Assembly: GCA_021798875.1 (NCBI GenBank)
Contig: JAJZBN010000002.1
Coordinates: 1 to 64,000 of the forward strand
Length of the DNA: 64,000 nucleotides
Source: a bacterium
Lineage (GTDB): Bacteria; SZUA-79; Acidulodesulfobacterales; Acidulodesulfobacteraceae
Direction: 5' to 3'
Below, in pieces: positions 23,524 through 31,917 of the stretch (position 1 is the first letter of the stretch; each line of letters opens with the position of its first letter). Made by a program: the position numbers and the translations under genes. The notes beneath the pieces are model-generated. The model ran no database searches, was not told the DNA's origin, and saw nothing but the letters and a program-made list of their open reading frames with translations.

Positions 23524-24693
23524 TTATTTATTTATTTTATTCACGCCATTCAGCAGCTCAAGATAAAATTCGGCGGTTTGGAACGTTACCGCTTTGACGT
23601 CGAATTTTTTTACGACTTCATTATAACAATTAACAGCAAAATTTTCAATTAAATCGTATTTATCTATTAAATACATTATTTTTTCCGCAAGCTCGATAAA
23701 ATCTCCGTTTTTAAACAACAGCCCTGTTTCATTATTTTTAATTATCTCCGGAATTCCCCCTACGTCCGAAGCTATAACTGCTTTTTTTAAGGCGCATGAT
23801 TCTATTATGATGCTTCCCATTCCTTCTAGTCCGGAAGGAACGGTAATTAAGTCAGATGCATATATAAATTTTTCGATATTTTCTTTAAAACCGCTTACGA
23901 CGAAATTGTCTTTAAGCCCTTTCGTTTTAATTAAACCGACGATATAACCGTACAATTCTCCTTCGCCTATTATAACAAATTTTAAATCCCGTCTTTTTTT
24001 TATTATTAATTCTGCCGCTTTTATAAATACTTCGTGCCCTTTTTCGCCGGATAATCTTCCTATAAGAGAAATCATTTTTTCGTCCGGTTTAATACCGAAT
24101 TTTTCTCTTATTTCGGCTTTTTCGGATTCGTAAAAAGAGGCAGTTTTATTTTCATCTCTGCAGATCCTTGGACTGTAAATAGTCCTGATTAAACTTTCGT
24201 CTATTCCTATGTCGTTAATCAGCCTTTTTTTAATAAAATCCGATATAACTATAAATCTGTCCGTCAAGAACCTGTATATTAGAAATCCTTTCAAAAAATC
24301 TATTTTGTATGCAACATGCCGCGTTAAAACTTTTATAATCTTTTTTTTAAAAATAGAAACTGATGCAACGCCGCCCAAAAAATGGTCTAACGATGAGTGA
24401 AAATTTATGATGTCTATATCGTATCGCTTTAAAAATCGCCTTATTTTCAATAAGGCAAAAATATCCATAAAATTCCTCATTCTTACGGAAAAATTTGGAA
24501 TACCGCATCTATCCAATTCATCCCTTAATCTTTCATTGTTATTATGAATAACGTATATATTGAATTCTTCACCGTGATACAGTTTCAAAAATTTAAGCAG
24601 AATTACTATGTCGTTTTGCGCTCCGCCGAAATTTTTAAAAGCATCTATATGAAGAATGTTAAATTTGTCTTTTTTATTTTTTTTGTTATTCAT
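23524..24693 (-). CDS. Glycosyltransferase family 4 protein
   Basis: This 389-residue GT-B fold enzyme has an N-terminal domain starting after a lysine-rich leader with N-F-G-G-A-Q. The C-terminal nucleotide-sugar domain has I-G-R-L-S-G-E-K-G near 206-214, the E-x7-E motif in L-E-G-M-G-S-I-I-I-E-S near 303-313, and A-S-D-V-G-G-I-P-E-I near 322. It retains sugar donor configuration, as GT4 enzymes do; the acceptor is unknown. It leads the unit with the TPR protein and ABC transporter, perhaps for making and exporting a surface glycan. It is divergent from marC, 71 bases away. Confidence 0.88.
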   Translation of the reverse strand: MNNKKNKKDKFNILHIDAFKNFGGAQNDIVILLKFLKLYHGEEFNIYVIHNNNERLRDELDRCGIPNFSVRMRNFMDIFALLKIRRFLKRYDIDIINFHSSLDHFLGGVASVSIFKKKIIKVLTRHVAYKIDFLKGFLIYRFLTDRFIVISDFIKKRLINDIGIDESLIRTIYSPRICRDENKTASFYESEKAEIREKFGIKPDEKMISLIGRLSGEKGHEVFIKAAELIIKKRRDLKFVIIGEGELYGYIVGLIKTKGLKDNFVVSGFKENIEKFIYASDLITVPSGLEGMGSIIIESCALKKAVIASDVGGIPEIIKNNETGLLFKNGDFIELAEKIMYLIDKYDLIENFAVNCYNEVVKKFDVKAVTFQTAEFYLELLNGVNKINK

Positions 24694-24764
24694 AATATTG
24701 TATGTTATTATAATGCTATATTATATATATTATACTCATTTAAAACAATTTTACTTTTAAATTT

Positions 24765-25397
24765 ATGCAAAATATTATCATAATTTTTTTTAAAGACATA
24801 TTTCTTGCTTTAATTCCCATATTCGTCGCAATAGACGTTTTTGGAATTCTTCCTATTTATTTAGATTTCGTTAAAGATACTGAAACCGATGAAGAAAAAA
24901 AGATTAGAAAAAATTCTTTAATTACAGCTTTCAGCGTAGGAATAGGATTTCTTCTGCTGGGCAAATCTCTTTTTGCGGTTATGGGAATTTCGATATACGA
25001 TTTTGAAATGGCAGGCGGAGTTCTTTTATTTATAATATCCATAAACAATCTTCTTGCCGAAAAACGCAAACTTTATTCGTCGGCGGACAAAGCCGATTTA
25101 GGAGTAGTTCCTATAGGCGTGCCTTTAATAGTAGGTCCGGGAGTTTTAACTACGCTGTTAATAATTACCGGAATATACGGATATGTAGTAGTCACTATTG
25201 CTTTTATAGTAAACCTTTTAATTGTTTACGTCGTCTTAAAAAACACAAGACTATTTTTAAGATATCTAGGAAAAAACGGTTCGAACGCCGCAGGAAAACT
25301 TGCAGCGCTTCTACTTGCCGCATACGCCGTAATGATGATAAGGGTAGGAGTAATAAACACCATAATAACTTATATGAAAAGCATACATTCTTCCTAA
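24765..25397 (+). CDS. MarC-family integral membrane protein
   Basis: This 210-residue protein has six hydrophobic segments. The MarC/YhcE signatures are present: I-D-V-F-G-I-L-P-I-Y near 24, A-G-G-V-L-L-F near 85, and P-I-G-V-P-L-I-V-G-P-G-V-L-T near 116-129. These proteins were once linked to multiple-antibiotic resistance, but their role is unresolved. No ribosome site is obvious before the ATG. The gene ends four bases before a bidirectional terminator shared with ychF. Confidence 0.85.
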   Translation: MQNIIIIFFKDIFLALIPIFVAIDVFGILPIYLDFVKDTETDEEKKIRKNSLITAFSVGIGFLLLGKSLFAVMGISIYDFEMAGGVLLFIISINNLLAEKRKLYSSADKADLGVVPIGVPLIVGPGVLTTLLIITGIYGYVVVTIAFIVNLLIVYVVLKNTRLFLRYLGKNGSNAAGKLAALLLAAYAVMMIRVGVINTIITYMKSIHSS

Positions 25398-25400
25398 AAA

Positions 25401-25427
25401 CAGCGCCGAAATTAAATTCCGGCGCTG
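25401..25427. terminator. Bidirectional terminator hairpin between marC and ychF
   Basis: CAGCGCCG (25401-25408) and CGGCGCTG (25420-25427) form an 8-bp GC-rich stem with an 11-base loop in the 37-base gap between two convergent genes. A-runs before the stem give a U-tract for the ychF transcript. The plus-strand side has only a weak tail. Confidence 0.7.
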
Positions 25428-25434
25428 CCGCAAA

Positions 25435-26535
25435 TCATACGTTAAACCTAAAATGCATTATATCGCCGTCTTTGACTACGTAGTCTTTCCCTTCAAGCCT
25501 TAAAAGTCCCATTTTAGCGGCATTTGCTTCGGAGCCTGCTTTGATAAAATCTTCGTAAGAAATAACTTCGGCTCTTATAAAACCTTTTTCAAAATCTGTA
25601 TGAATTGTTCCCGCAGCCTGCGGTGCTTTCCATCCGTTTTTTATTTCCCATGCCCTTACTTCCTGCTTGCCTGCGGTAAAAAAAGAGATTAAACCGAGAA
25701 GTTGAAAGCTGACCGAAGCAACGGTATCTAAAGCTGAAGATTCTATACCATAATCTTTAAGAAAAGCCTGCCTGTCTTCTTCGTTTAAAGAAGCAAGTTC
25801 TTCTTCTAATTTTGCGCATAATCTTATAACCGGTATATTTTTTGGCTTTGCTATATTCATAATATCTTCTATGTCTTTATTTAAAAAATCATTGGCAAGC
25901 ATGTCCTCGTCAACGTTGAGAACGTATAAGGAGGGTTTTGCGGATATTATGCCGAGTGATTTCAGTAAAATTTTCCCGTCGCCGTTTAATTCGGCGATAT
26001 CTATATAACCGGTTTCGGAAAGTTTATCGTTAATTTTTTTTAAAAATTCAAGATTGGAGGCGGCAGTTTTATCTCCGCTTCTTGCTATTTTTTCAAGCTT
26101 CTGGATATGCTTGGAAAGAATTTCTATATCGCTGAGGGCAAGCTCCGTATTTATAATATCAAGGTCTCTTGCCGGATTTACTCCTCCTTCTACATGAACT
26201 ACGCTGCTTTCTTTAAAAACCCTTATTACCTGTATAATTAAATCGACGTTTCTTATGTGGGATAAAAATTTATTTCCAAGACCTTCTCCAGACGATGCCC
26301 CTTTTACTAATCCCGCGATATCAACAAATTCAACATACGTAGGGGTAAATTTTTCCGGATTAAATATATCGCGCAGTTTTTCTAACCTGATATCTTTTAC
26401 CGGTTTTATACCTACGTTAGGCTCTATAGTGCAAAACGGATAGTTGCTCGCCTCGGCGCCGCCGGCGGTAATAGCATTAAATATAGTCGATTTACCGACG
26501 TTTGGAAGTCCGACTATTCCGCATTTAAGTCCCAT
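25435..26535 (-). CDS. ychF: Ribosome-associated ATPase/GTPase YchF
   Basis: This 366-residue Obg-family protein has a P-loop G-L-P-N-V-G-K-S-T near 8-16, D-I-A-G-L-V-K-G-A near 73-81 (G3 region), N-V-D-E near 203 (the altered G4 N-x-x-E that favours ATP over GTP), and the C-terminal TGS domain with the F-T-A-G near 287 and D-Y-V-V-K-D-G-D-I. YchF acts on translating ribosomes and stress responses. It closes the prs-rplY-pth-ychF block, with 12 bases between pth and ychF. Confidence 0.95.
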   Translation of the reverse strand: MGLKCGIVGLPNVGKSTIFNAITAGGAEASNYPFCTIEPNVGIKPVKDIRLEKLRDIFNPEKFTPTYVEFVDIAGLVKGASSGEGLGNKFLSHIRNVDLIIQVIRVFKESSVVHVEGGVNPARDLDIINTELALSDIEILSKHIQKLEKIARSGDKTAASNLEFLKKINDKLSETGYIDIAELNGDGKILLKSLGIISAKPSLYVLNVDEDMLANDFLNKDIEDIMNIAKPKNIPVIRLCAKLEEELASLNEEDRQAFLKDYGIESSALDTVASVSFQLLGLISFFTAGKQEVRAWEIKNGWKAPQAAGTIHTDFEKGFIRAEVISYEDFIKAGSEANAAKMGLLRLEGKDYVVKDGDIMHFRFNV

Positions 26536-26547
26536 AATATATTTTAG

Positions 26548-27153
26548 TTATTTATGATTATAAATATTCATGGTCTTAGTAAGACCGCAATTTATCAAAG
26601 AAAGTAAAATTTCGTTTGTCGTTTTCAATATTTCGGGCAATATTTTCTGCTCTTCCTTAGAAAAATTAGACAGAACATAATCCGCTCCACTGCCGAATTT
26701 AAATCTTTCCAACGAATTAATGCCCAATTTCAGCCGTACGAAATTTTTGCTTTGCAGGGAATTTATAACCGAATTGACGCCGTTATGAGAACCGCCGCTG
26801 CCTCCAAGCTTTATTTTGTAAGCTCCGAAAGCAAGATCTAAATCATCGTGAATCAATATTATACTTGGATATTGAGTATCTGAATTTTCCAGTAATTTAA
26901 AAACGCCGTTTTTGTTTAGAACTTCTTTTACGGCTTTTCCGCTTAAATTCATAAATGTAAGCGGTTTTATCAAAAAAACTTTTTTTTCGGAAATAATTTT
27001 TTCGGAAATTAAATAATTTTTTTTATTAATAAAACATGGGAAATTATTTTCTGCAGAAAAAGAATCTACCGCAGTAAATCCAAAATTGTGCCTTGAAAAT
27101 TGATACTCGCGGCCCGGATTTCCAAGTCCAAAAATAAATATATTTTCCGGCAT
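26548..27153 (-). CDS. pth: Peptidyl-tRNA hydrolase
   Basis: This 201-residue enzyme releases peptides from prematurely dropped peptidyl-tRNA. The family sites are present: G-N-P-G-R-E-Y near 11-17, the catalytic His in S-R-H-N-F-G-F near 20-26, F-M-N-L-S-G near 77, H-D-D-L-D near 103-107, and G-G-S-G-G-S-H-N-G near 117-125. It sits 21 bases behind rplY, the standard partner order. Confidence 0.95.
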   Translation of the reverse strand: MPENIFIFGLGNPGREYQFSRHNFGFTAVDSFSAENNFPCFINKKNYLISEKIISEKKVFLIKPLTFMNLSGKAVKEVLNKNGVFKLLENSDTQYPSIILIHDDLDLAFGAYKIKLGGSGGSHNGVNSVINSLQSKNFVRLKLGINSLERFKFGSGADYVLSNFSKEEQKILPEILKTTNEILLSLINCGLTKTMNIYNHK

Positions 27154-27174
27154 CTTTTTACGATTATAAAATTT

Positions 27175-27831
27175 TTAAGACTTTTTAGAATCTTGCTGCG
27201 CAGTTGCCGCCGAAGGAGCTGCCGCTTGCGCCGCAGTTTCGCTTTCAGCGCCGCCGGCAGAAGCGGAAACTTCTTCAACCGTAGGTTCTGCAACCGTAAC
27301 TATAGCCGCATCTTTTTCCGTTATGATTTCAATTTTGTCGCCTAAATTTAAATCTCCGACATGGATAATATCGCCTATATTGAGTCCGGACACATCTATA
27401 TTTATCGTATCTATAATATCTTTAGGGTAACCTTTTATCGCTATATGTCTCATTAACGGTTCAAGAATACCTCCGAGTTTAACTCCTTCGGGCTTTCCGT
27501 TAAAATGAATAACTGCTTCTATTTCTATTTTTTCATCCATGGATATTTCATGCAAATCGACATGAATGATGCCGTCGGTTACGGGATCCTTCTGGACTTC
27601 TTTTATGACGGCCATTTTACCGTTAACGTCGGCTTCATTGCTCAATATATTGATGAACGAAGATATCGAATGTTTTGCAAAAGCCTTAAGAAATTCTTTG
27701 TAGTTAATAAGAATAATGCGGGATCCTGTTTTTTTTCCATACAGTACCGCAGGTATCAAGCCGTTTTTTCTTAATGTTTTAAGATTGTTTTCTTTTTTTC
27801 TGCTTTCAATATTTAAATTAATAATGTCCAA
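27175..27831 (-). CDS. rplY: 50S ribosomal protein L25/general stress protein Ctc
   Basis: This 218-residue long-form L25 (TL5/CTC type) has an N-terminal 5S-rRNA-binding domain (about 1-90, with G-L-I-P-A-V-L-Y-G-K) and a C-terminal β domain (about 95-185, with the H-F-x-G-K-P-E-G-V-K-L-G-G-I-L-E). A low-complexity Ala/Ser/Gln tail completes it. It binds the central protuberance of the ribosome. It has 39 bases to prs and 21 to pth, in the conserved order. Confidence 0.93.
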   Translation of the reverse strand: MDIINLNIESRKKENNLKTLRKNGLIPAVLYGKKTGSRIILINYKEFLKAFAKHSISSFINILSNEADVNGKMAVIKEVQKDPVTDGIIHVDLHEISMDEKIEIEAVIHFNGKPEGVKLGGILEPLMRHIAIKGYPKDIIDTINIDVSGLNIGDIIHVGDLNLGDKIEIITEKDAAIVTVAEPTVEEVSASAGGAESETAAQAAAPSAATAQQDSKKS

Positions 27832-27870
27832 TTAAAATCTCCTTTTACAATGAGTTAATTTTATTTATAT

Positions 27871-28818
27871 TTATATAAACAACGAACTTACGGAATCTTC
27901 TTCGTGAATCCTCTTTACTGCTTCTCCGAGAATATTAGCCGTACTTAATATTTTAAATTTGCCTGATAAATCGTTTCTATTTTTTTGGTCTATAGTATCG
28001 GTAATTATAAGTTCTTTTATAGGAGAATTATTTATCTTTTCTACGGCACTGCCTGATAAAACGCCGTGGGTAGCCATTGCAATTATTTCCTTGGCTCCGT
28101 TGTCCGCTAAAGCCGAAGCGCCTTGCGCAATAGTGCCGGCAGTATCTATCATATCGTCAAGCATAATTGCCGTTTTATTTTTAACGTCCCCTATAACGTT
28201 CATTATTTCGGCAACGTTTGCTTTTATTCTCCTTTTGTCGATTATGGCAAGATTTGCGCCTAAATGTTTAGCAAAAGATCTTGCTCTTTCGACGGCTCCT
28301 GCGTCTGGAGAAACTACTACGATATCTGATGAATCGTAATTTTTAGTTTTTATATAATCCAGAAGAACAGGCGCCGCATATAAATGATCCACCGGTATAT
28401 TAAAAAATCCCTGAATTTGTCCTGCATGCAGGTCCATAGACAAAACTCTGTCCGCACCGGCGGTCGTTATAATATCGGCGACTAATTTTGCCGTAATGGG
28501 AACCCTCGAGGCAGTTTTTCTATCTTGCCTTGCATAACCGTAATACGGAACCACGGCGGTTATCCTATATGCCGAAGCTCTTTTCATAGCGTCGATCATA
28601 ATCAATAATTCCATGAGATTTTTGTCAACAGGATTAGATGTGGACTGTACAAGAAAAATATCGCATCCCCTAACGTTTTCGTTGATATTTATGAAAGTTT
28701 CACCGTCGCTGAATTTATAAACTTCCGCATCGCCAAGAGATATACCCAAGTAATCCGCCATTTTTGCGGCAAGATCCTTATTTGAATTTCCGGTAAACAG
28801 TCTTAATTTATATGTCAT
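27871..28818 (-). CDS. prs: Ribose-phosphate pyrophosphokinase
   Basis: This 315-residue enzyme makes PRPP from ribose 5-phosphate and ATP. It shows F-S-D-G-E near 36-40, [10 protein letters not shown] near 95-104, the divalent metal/ATP segment [11 protein letters not shown] near 129-139, S-P-D-A-G near 167-171, and the PRPP loop D-D-M-I-D-T-A-G-T near 219-227. The start lies right next to the 92-base repeat array, and its ribosome site is weak. Confidence 0.95.
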   Translation of the reverse strand: MTYKLRLFTGNSNKDLAAKMADYLGISLGDAEVYKFSDGETFININENVRGCDIFLVQSTSNPVDKNLMELLIMIDAMKRASAYRITAVVPYYGYARQDRKTASRVPITAKLVADIITTAGADRVLSMDLHAGQIQGFFNIPVDHLYAAPVLLDYIKTKNYDSSDIVVVSPDAGAVERARSFAKHLGANLAIIDKRRIKANVAEIMNVIGDVKNKTAIMLDDMIDTAGTIAQGASALADNGAKEIIAMATHGVLSGSAVEKINNSPIKELIITDTIDQKNRNDLSGKFKILSTANILGEAVKRIHEEDSVSSLFI

Positions 28819-28822
28819 TTTA

Positions 28823-29063
28823 TCGTTAATTTAATTTTTATCTTTTCTATTTCTATTCTGCTGGCTGGGGCGGGAGGATGACTCCCTTCGGTCGTGATCG
28901 CATACCCAACTTTATTGTTAATTTAATTTCTATCTTTTCTATTTCTATTCTGCTGGCTGGGGCGGGAGGATGACTCCCTTCGGTCGTGATCGCATACCCA
29001 ACTTTATTGTTAATTTAATTTCTATCTTTTCTATTTCTATTCTGCTGGCTGGGGCGGGAGGAT
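28823..29063 (-). repeat. 92-base tandem array of the tRNA-Gln 3' end, flank and insert
   Basis: Units begin at 28823, 28915 and 29007. The first two are complete and the third is the flank plus the genuine tRNA-Gln end. Read on the minus strand, each copy carries the last 18 nt of tRNA-Gln including CCA, about 40 nt of 3' flank, and a roughly 34-nt insert ending GAAGGGAGTC. Copies A and B differ at only two or three bases. The array lies between tRNA-Gln and prs, and any transcript covering the cluster would contain it. It is not a CRISPR: the repeats are contiguous and contain a tRNA end. Confidence 0.92.
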
Positions 29064-29120
29064 TCGAACCTCCGAATGCAGGAATCAAAATCCTGTGACT
29101 TGCCGCTTGTCGACACCCCA
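29046..29120 (-). tRNA. tRNA-Gln (anticodon UUG)
   Basis: A 75-base tRNA with encoded CCA is read on the minus strand. It has acceptor TGGGGTG/CGCCCCA, an anticodon loop containing TTTTGAT with TTG, a T-arm GGAGG-TTCGAAT-CCTCC and discriminator G. Its position between spoVG and prs is conserved in related genomes. Its last 18 bases are duplicated twice immediately downstream. Confidence 0.95.
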
Positions 29121-29172
29121 AATTAAAATATAAACTATGCAAAGCTATATAATCTTTAATAGCGGCTATAAT

Positions 29173-29436
29173 CTATTCCTGATTGCTTACAGCAGTTTCA
29201 TACGACGCAAGCACTGCCGTTTCTATCATATCTCTTGTTTCGTTATTAAGCGGATGAGCGGTGTCTTTAAATGTTCCGTCTTTTCTTTTTTTACTTGGCA
29301 TAGCGACAAATAAACCGTCCTTTCCGTTAATAATTTTAAGGTCCCTTACTACGAAACAATTATCAAACGTAATCGTAACATAGGCTTTTAATTTTTCTTC
29401 ATTAACAGGAAAAACATTAACTTCTGTAACTTGCAT
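29173..29436 (-). CDS. spoVG: SpoVG family protein
   Basis: This 87-residue protein is full length for the family: M-x-V-T-E-V-N-V-F near the start, D-N-C-F-V-V-R-D-L-K-I-I-N-G near 25-39, and F-V-A-M-P-S-K-K near 43-51, followed by D-T-A-H-P-L. SpoVG proteins bind nucleic acids and regulate gene expression. Outside sporeformers they occur beside ispE and prs, as here. A GGAGGG site precedes the ATG. Confidence 0.93.
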   Translation of the reverse strand: MQVTEVNVFPVNEEKLKAYVTITFDNCFVVRDLKIINGKDGLFVAMPSKKRKDGTFKDTAHPLNNETRDMIETAVLASYETAVSNQE

Positions 29437-29473
29437 AAAAATCCCTCCAAAATGAAATCGGTTGAGTAATAAT

Positions 29474-30367
29474 TTATAAAGTTTCCGTCAAAAAAATAAA
29501 ATGCACTATGTCGTTAAAATTAAACGATTTTATTTTATCTGCATAATCTTTAGCGCTATATTCAGAATTAAAAGCTCCAAACACGGCTGAGCCGCTGCCT
29601 GACAAAAGAGAAATTTCCGCTCCTTTTAAAATCATAGATTCTTTAATTTCTTTTATAACCTTATAATTTGCAAATATAACGTTTTCGAAATCGTTTTTTA
29701 AGTTTATTTCTTTAAAGCCTAAGTATTGAATATTATAATAATTTGACTTATTTGTCAACAAAAAATCGTCGTAATCGTCATATGCTTTTTTTGTGCTTAT
29801 TCCAAAATCCGGGACAACTAAAACTATATAGTACTTCGCAAGAACACCCGATTCAATTTCTTCTATTTTTTCGCCGAAACCTGATACTACCGCATCTTTT
29901 TCGGTAAGAAAAAAGGGGACATCCGACCCTATTTTTAATGCTATTTTCGTTAATTCCGATTTATCGAATGGGTTGCCGTAAATTTCGTTTAATTTTAATA
30001 GAAGTCCTGCTCCGTCGCTTGAACCGCCGCCTAAGCCGGCGTTAAAGGGAATATTTTTTTCTATTAATATATCAATTCCTTTGTTTCTTACATTTAGCGA
30101 ATTAAAAAAAAGCTTGGCAGTTTTTATAGTTATGTTATCCTCGTTGGAGAGCGATTGGAGTTCGCGTTCCGAAATTTTGTTTTTTAAATTTGAACCTGCA
30201 GTCGTTTTAATTTTATACTGTCCATCCGTTAAATTAAACGTTATTTTATCTTTAAGGTTAATTTTTCTCATAAGTGAAACTATTTTATGAAGTCCGCATG
30301 ATTCTTTTTTACCGATATTTAAAGAAAAGTTAACCTTGGCGGGAGCGAAATAAACTATATCTTTCAT
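29474..30367 (-). CDS. ispE: 4-diphosphocytidyl-2-C-methyl-D-erythritol kinase
   Basis: This 297-residue GHMP kinase belongs to the MEP isoprenoid pathway. It has P-A-K-V-N-F-S-L-N-I near 8-17, the ATP loop P-F-N-A-G-L-G-G-G-S-S-D-G-A near 92-105, the S-D-V-P-F-F region near 148-153, and L-S-G-S-G-S-A-V-F near 254-262. Its ATG overlaps the nuoN stop by four bases, so it is translationally coupled to the end of the complex I operon. Confidence 0.93.
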   Translation of the reverse strand: MKDIVYFAPAKVNFSLNIGKKESCGLHKIVSLMRKINLKDKITFNLTDGQYKIKTTAGSNLKNKISERELQSLSNEDNITIKTAKLFFNSLNVRNKGIDILIEKNIPFNAGLGGGSSDGAGLLLKLNEIYGNPFDKSELTKIALKIGSDVPFFLTEKDAVVSGFGEKIEEIESGVLAKYYIVLVVPDFGISTKKAYDDYDDFLLTNKSNYYNIQYLGFKEINLKNDFENVIFANYKVIKEIKESMILKGAEISLLSGSGSAVFGAFNSEYSAKDYADKIKSFNFNDIVHFIFLTETL

Positions 30368-31917
30368 AAAGAAGCTAAAGAAGCAGCAGAATAATTGGCG
30401 AAATTAATAAATATTTGAGGATAAACACCCATTATCAGTGTAAAAAAGAGGCATATTATTACGGCCAGTATTATTCCTTCGCTTATATTTCCGTTAACAA
30501 TACCGTAATTTTTACCTTCGCCGGCTATACAAGAAACATTGGAATCTTCCTTTACTGGCATGTACATTTTAACAATTATCTTAATATAGTAATATGCAGC
30601 AAAAGCGCTGTTAAGCAATGCGATAAAAACTAACCAGTAGTAACCTGATTTTACTGCAGCAGAAAATACATAAAATTTTCCCATAAATCCTCCCGTTACG
30701 GGTATTCCTGCAAGAGACAGCATAAAAAGAGCCATAGCCGCCGAAATAAACGGATATTTATAAGCTATGCCGGATAAATTTTTAATATCTAAAGAAGCTA
30801 TATCTGAATTTTCAAATATTATAACTACGGCAAAAGCTCCCGCCGTCATAAAAATATACGTAAAAAGATAAAAAAGGGTCCCAGAATAACCGTAAAAACC
30901 GCCGCCTATTATTCCTATAAGTATATAACCGGCCTGAGCTATCGAAGAATAGGCTAACAGTCTTTTAACGTTCGCAGATAAAATTGCCGCTATGTTCCCG
31001 AAAGTCATAGATAAAACTGCCAGTACCCAGAGAATATCGTTAAAATTAATAACGTTAATATTGTAAATTAGCACATAAATTCTTAAAAATACTGCAAAAG
31101 CCGCTATTTTTATTCCCGTCGCCATAAATGAAGTTATAGGAGTCGGCGCTCCATCATAAGCGTCGGGAGTCCAAGCGTGAAAAGGAAATAAAGACATTTT
31201 AAAGGCTAGTCCTACCATAAACAATAAAAGTCCGATAGAAAGATATTCGCCCATACCGCTTAAAATTGAAGCGCTGCCGTTATTACCGTAAGAAATATTT
31301 TCCAAATACGTATGTATCGAATTTAAATTCAGGTGTCCGACTGCGGCATAAATAAAAACAGACCCAAAAATTAAAAAGGCTGACGCAAAAGTTCCCAGAA
31401 TCAGATATTTTAGCGCCGCTTCCGTACTCCGAGCATTTCCTCTTATATATCCCGTAAGTATATAAGAACAAATAGACATAAATTCTAATGATATAAAGAC
31501 CATTATCAAATTATTCGATGCCACTAAAAACATCATCGCCGATATTCCGAAAAGAATAATACTGTAAAATTCGGGATAAGGTAGATCAAAATTTTCTATA
31601 TAATCCTTAGAAACAAGGACGGTTAAAAAACCGGACAGCAATATAGCGATAAATAAAAATACGTCATAGCCGTTAAACACAACGGAACCGTAAAATCCGG
31701 TAAGATTTCTACCCGACAGCATTACGACGTATAAAATAGAAAACGCTATACCTATTAAAGACAGATAATACGAATTTTTACTTTTTGCTATTTTTTCAAA
31801 AAACGTTAAAAATAGTACTATAAAAGCAAATAATATTACTACCGCTTCCGGTATAATACTAAGCATGCTTTTTTCTAAAGAATTTAATCCGTATATTGCA
31901 GGCATTATATTATGCAT
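30364..31917 (-). CDS. nuoN: NADH-quinone oxidoreductase subunit N
   Basis: This 517-residue antiporter-like proton-pumping subunit has about 14 membrane helices. It has the conserved L-E-x-M-S near 144, the Lys-containing F-K-M-S-L-F-P-F-H-A-W-T-P-D-A-Y-D near 242-258, and K-R-L-L-A-Y-S-S-I near 315. The gene overlaps nuoM by eight bases and ispE by four. Confidence 0.93.
   Translation of the reverse strand: MHNIMPAIYGLNSLEKSMLSIIPEAVVILFAFIVLFLTFFEKIAKSKNSYYLSLIGIAFSILYVVMLSGRNLTGFYGSVVFNGYDVFLFIAILLSGFLTVLVSKDYIENFDLPYPEFYSIILFGISAMMFLVASNNLIMVFISLEFMSICSYILTGYIRGNARSTEAALKYLILGTFASAFLIFGSVFIYAAVGHLNLNSIHTYLENISYGNNGSASILSGMGEYLSIGLLLFMVGLAFKMSLFPFHAWTPDAYDGAPTPITSFMATGIKIAAFAVFLRIYVLIYNINVINFNDILWVLAVLSMTFGNIAAILSANVKRLLAYSSIAQAGYILIGIIGGGFYGYSGTLFYLFTYIFMTAGAFAVVIIFENSDIASLDIKNLSGIAYKYPFISAAMALFMLSLAGIPVTGGFMGKFYVFSAAVKSGYYWLVFIALLNSAFAAYYYIKIIVKMYMPVKEDSNVSCIAGEGKNYGIVNGNISEGIILAVIICLFFTLIMGVYPQIFINFANYSAASLASL

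Noticed and set aside
24209-24400. Plus-strand frame inside the glycosyltransferase, and many similar frames opposite long genes
   Set aside because: Low GC makes opposite-strand frames common; none has a ribosome site, domain motif or suitable spacing.
28823-29063. Possible short CRISPR array
   Set aside because: Units are contiguous 92-base copies including a tRNA end, with no unique spacers and no cas genes in the window.
28945-29142. Minus-strand open frame of 65 codons across tRNA-Gln
   Set aside because: It reads through the tRNA and the 92-base array and has no ribosome site; it is a repeat artefact.
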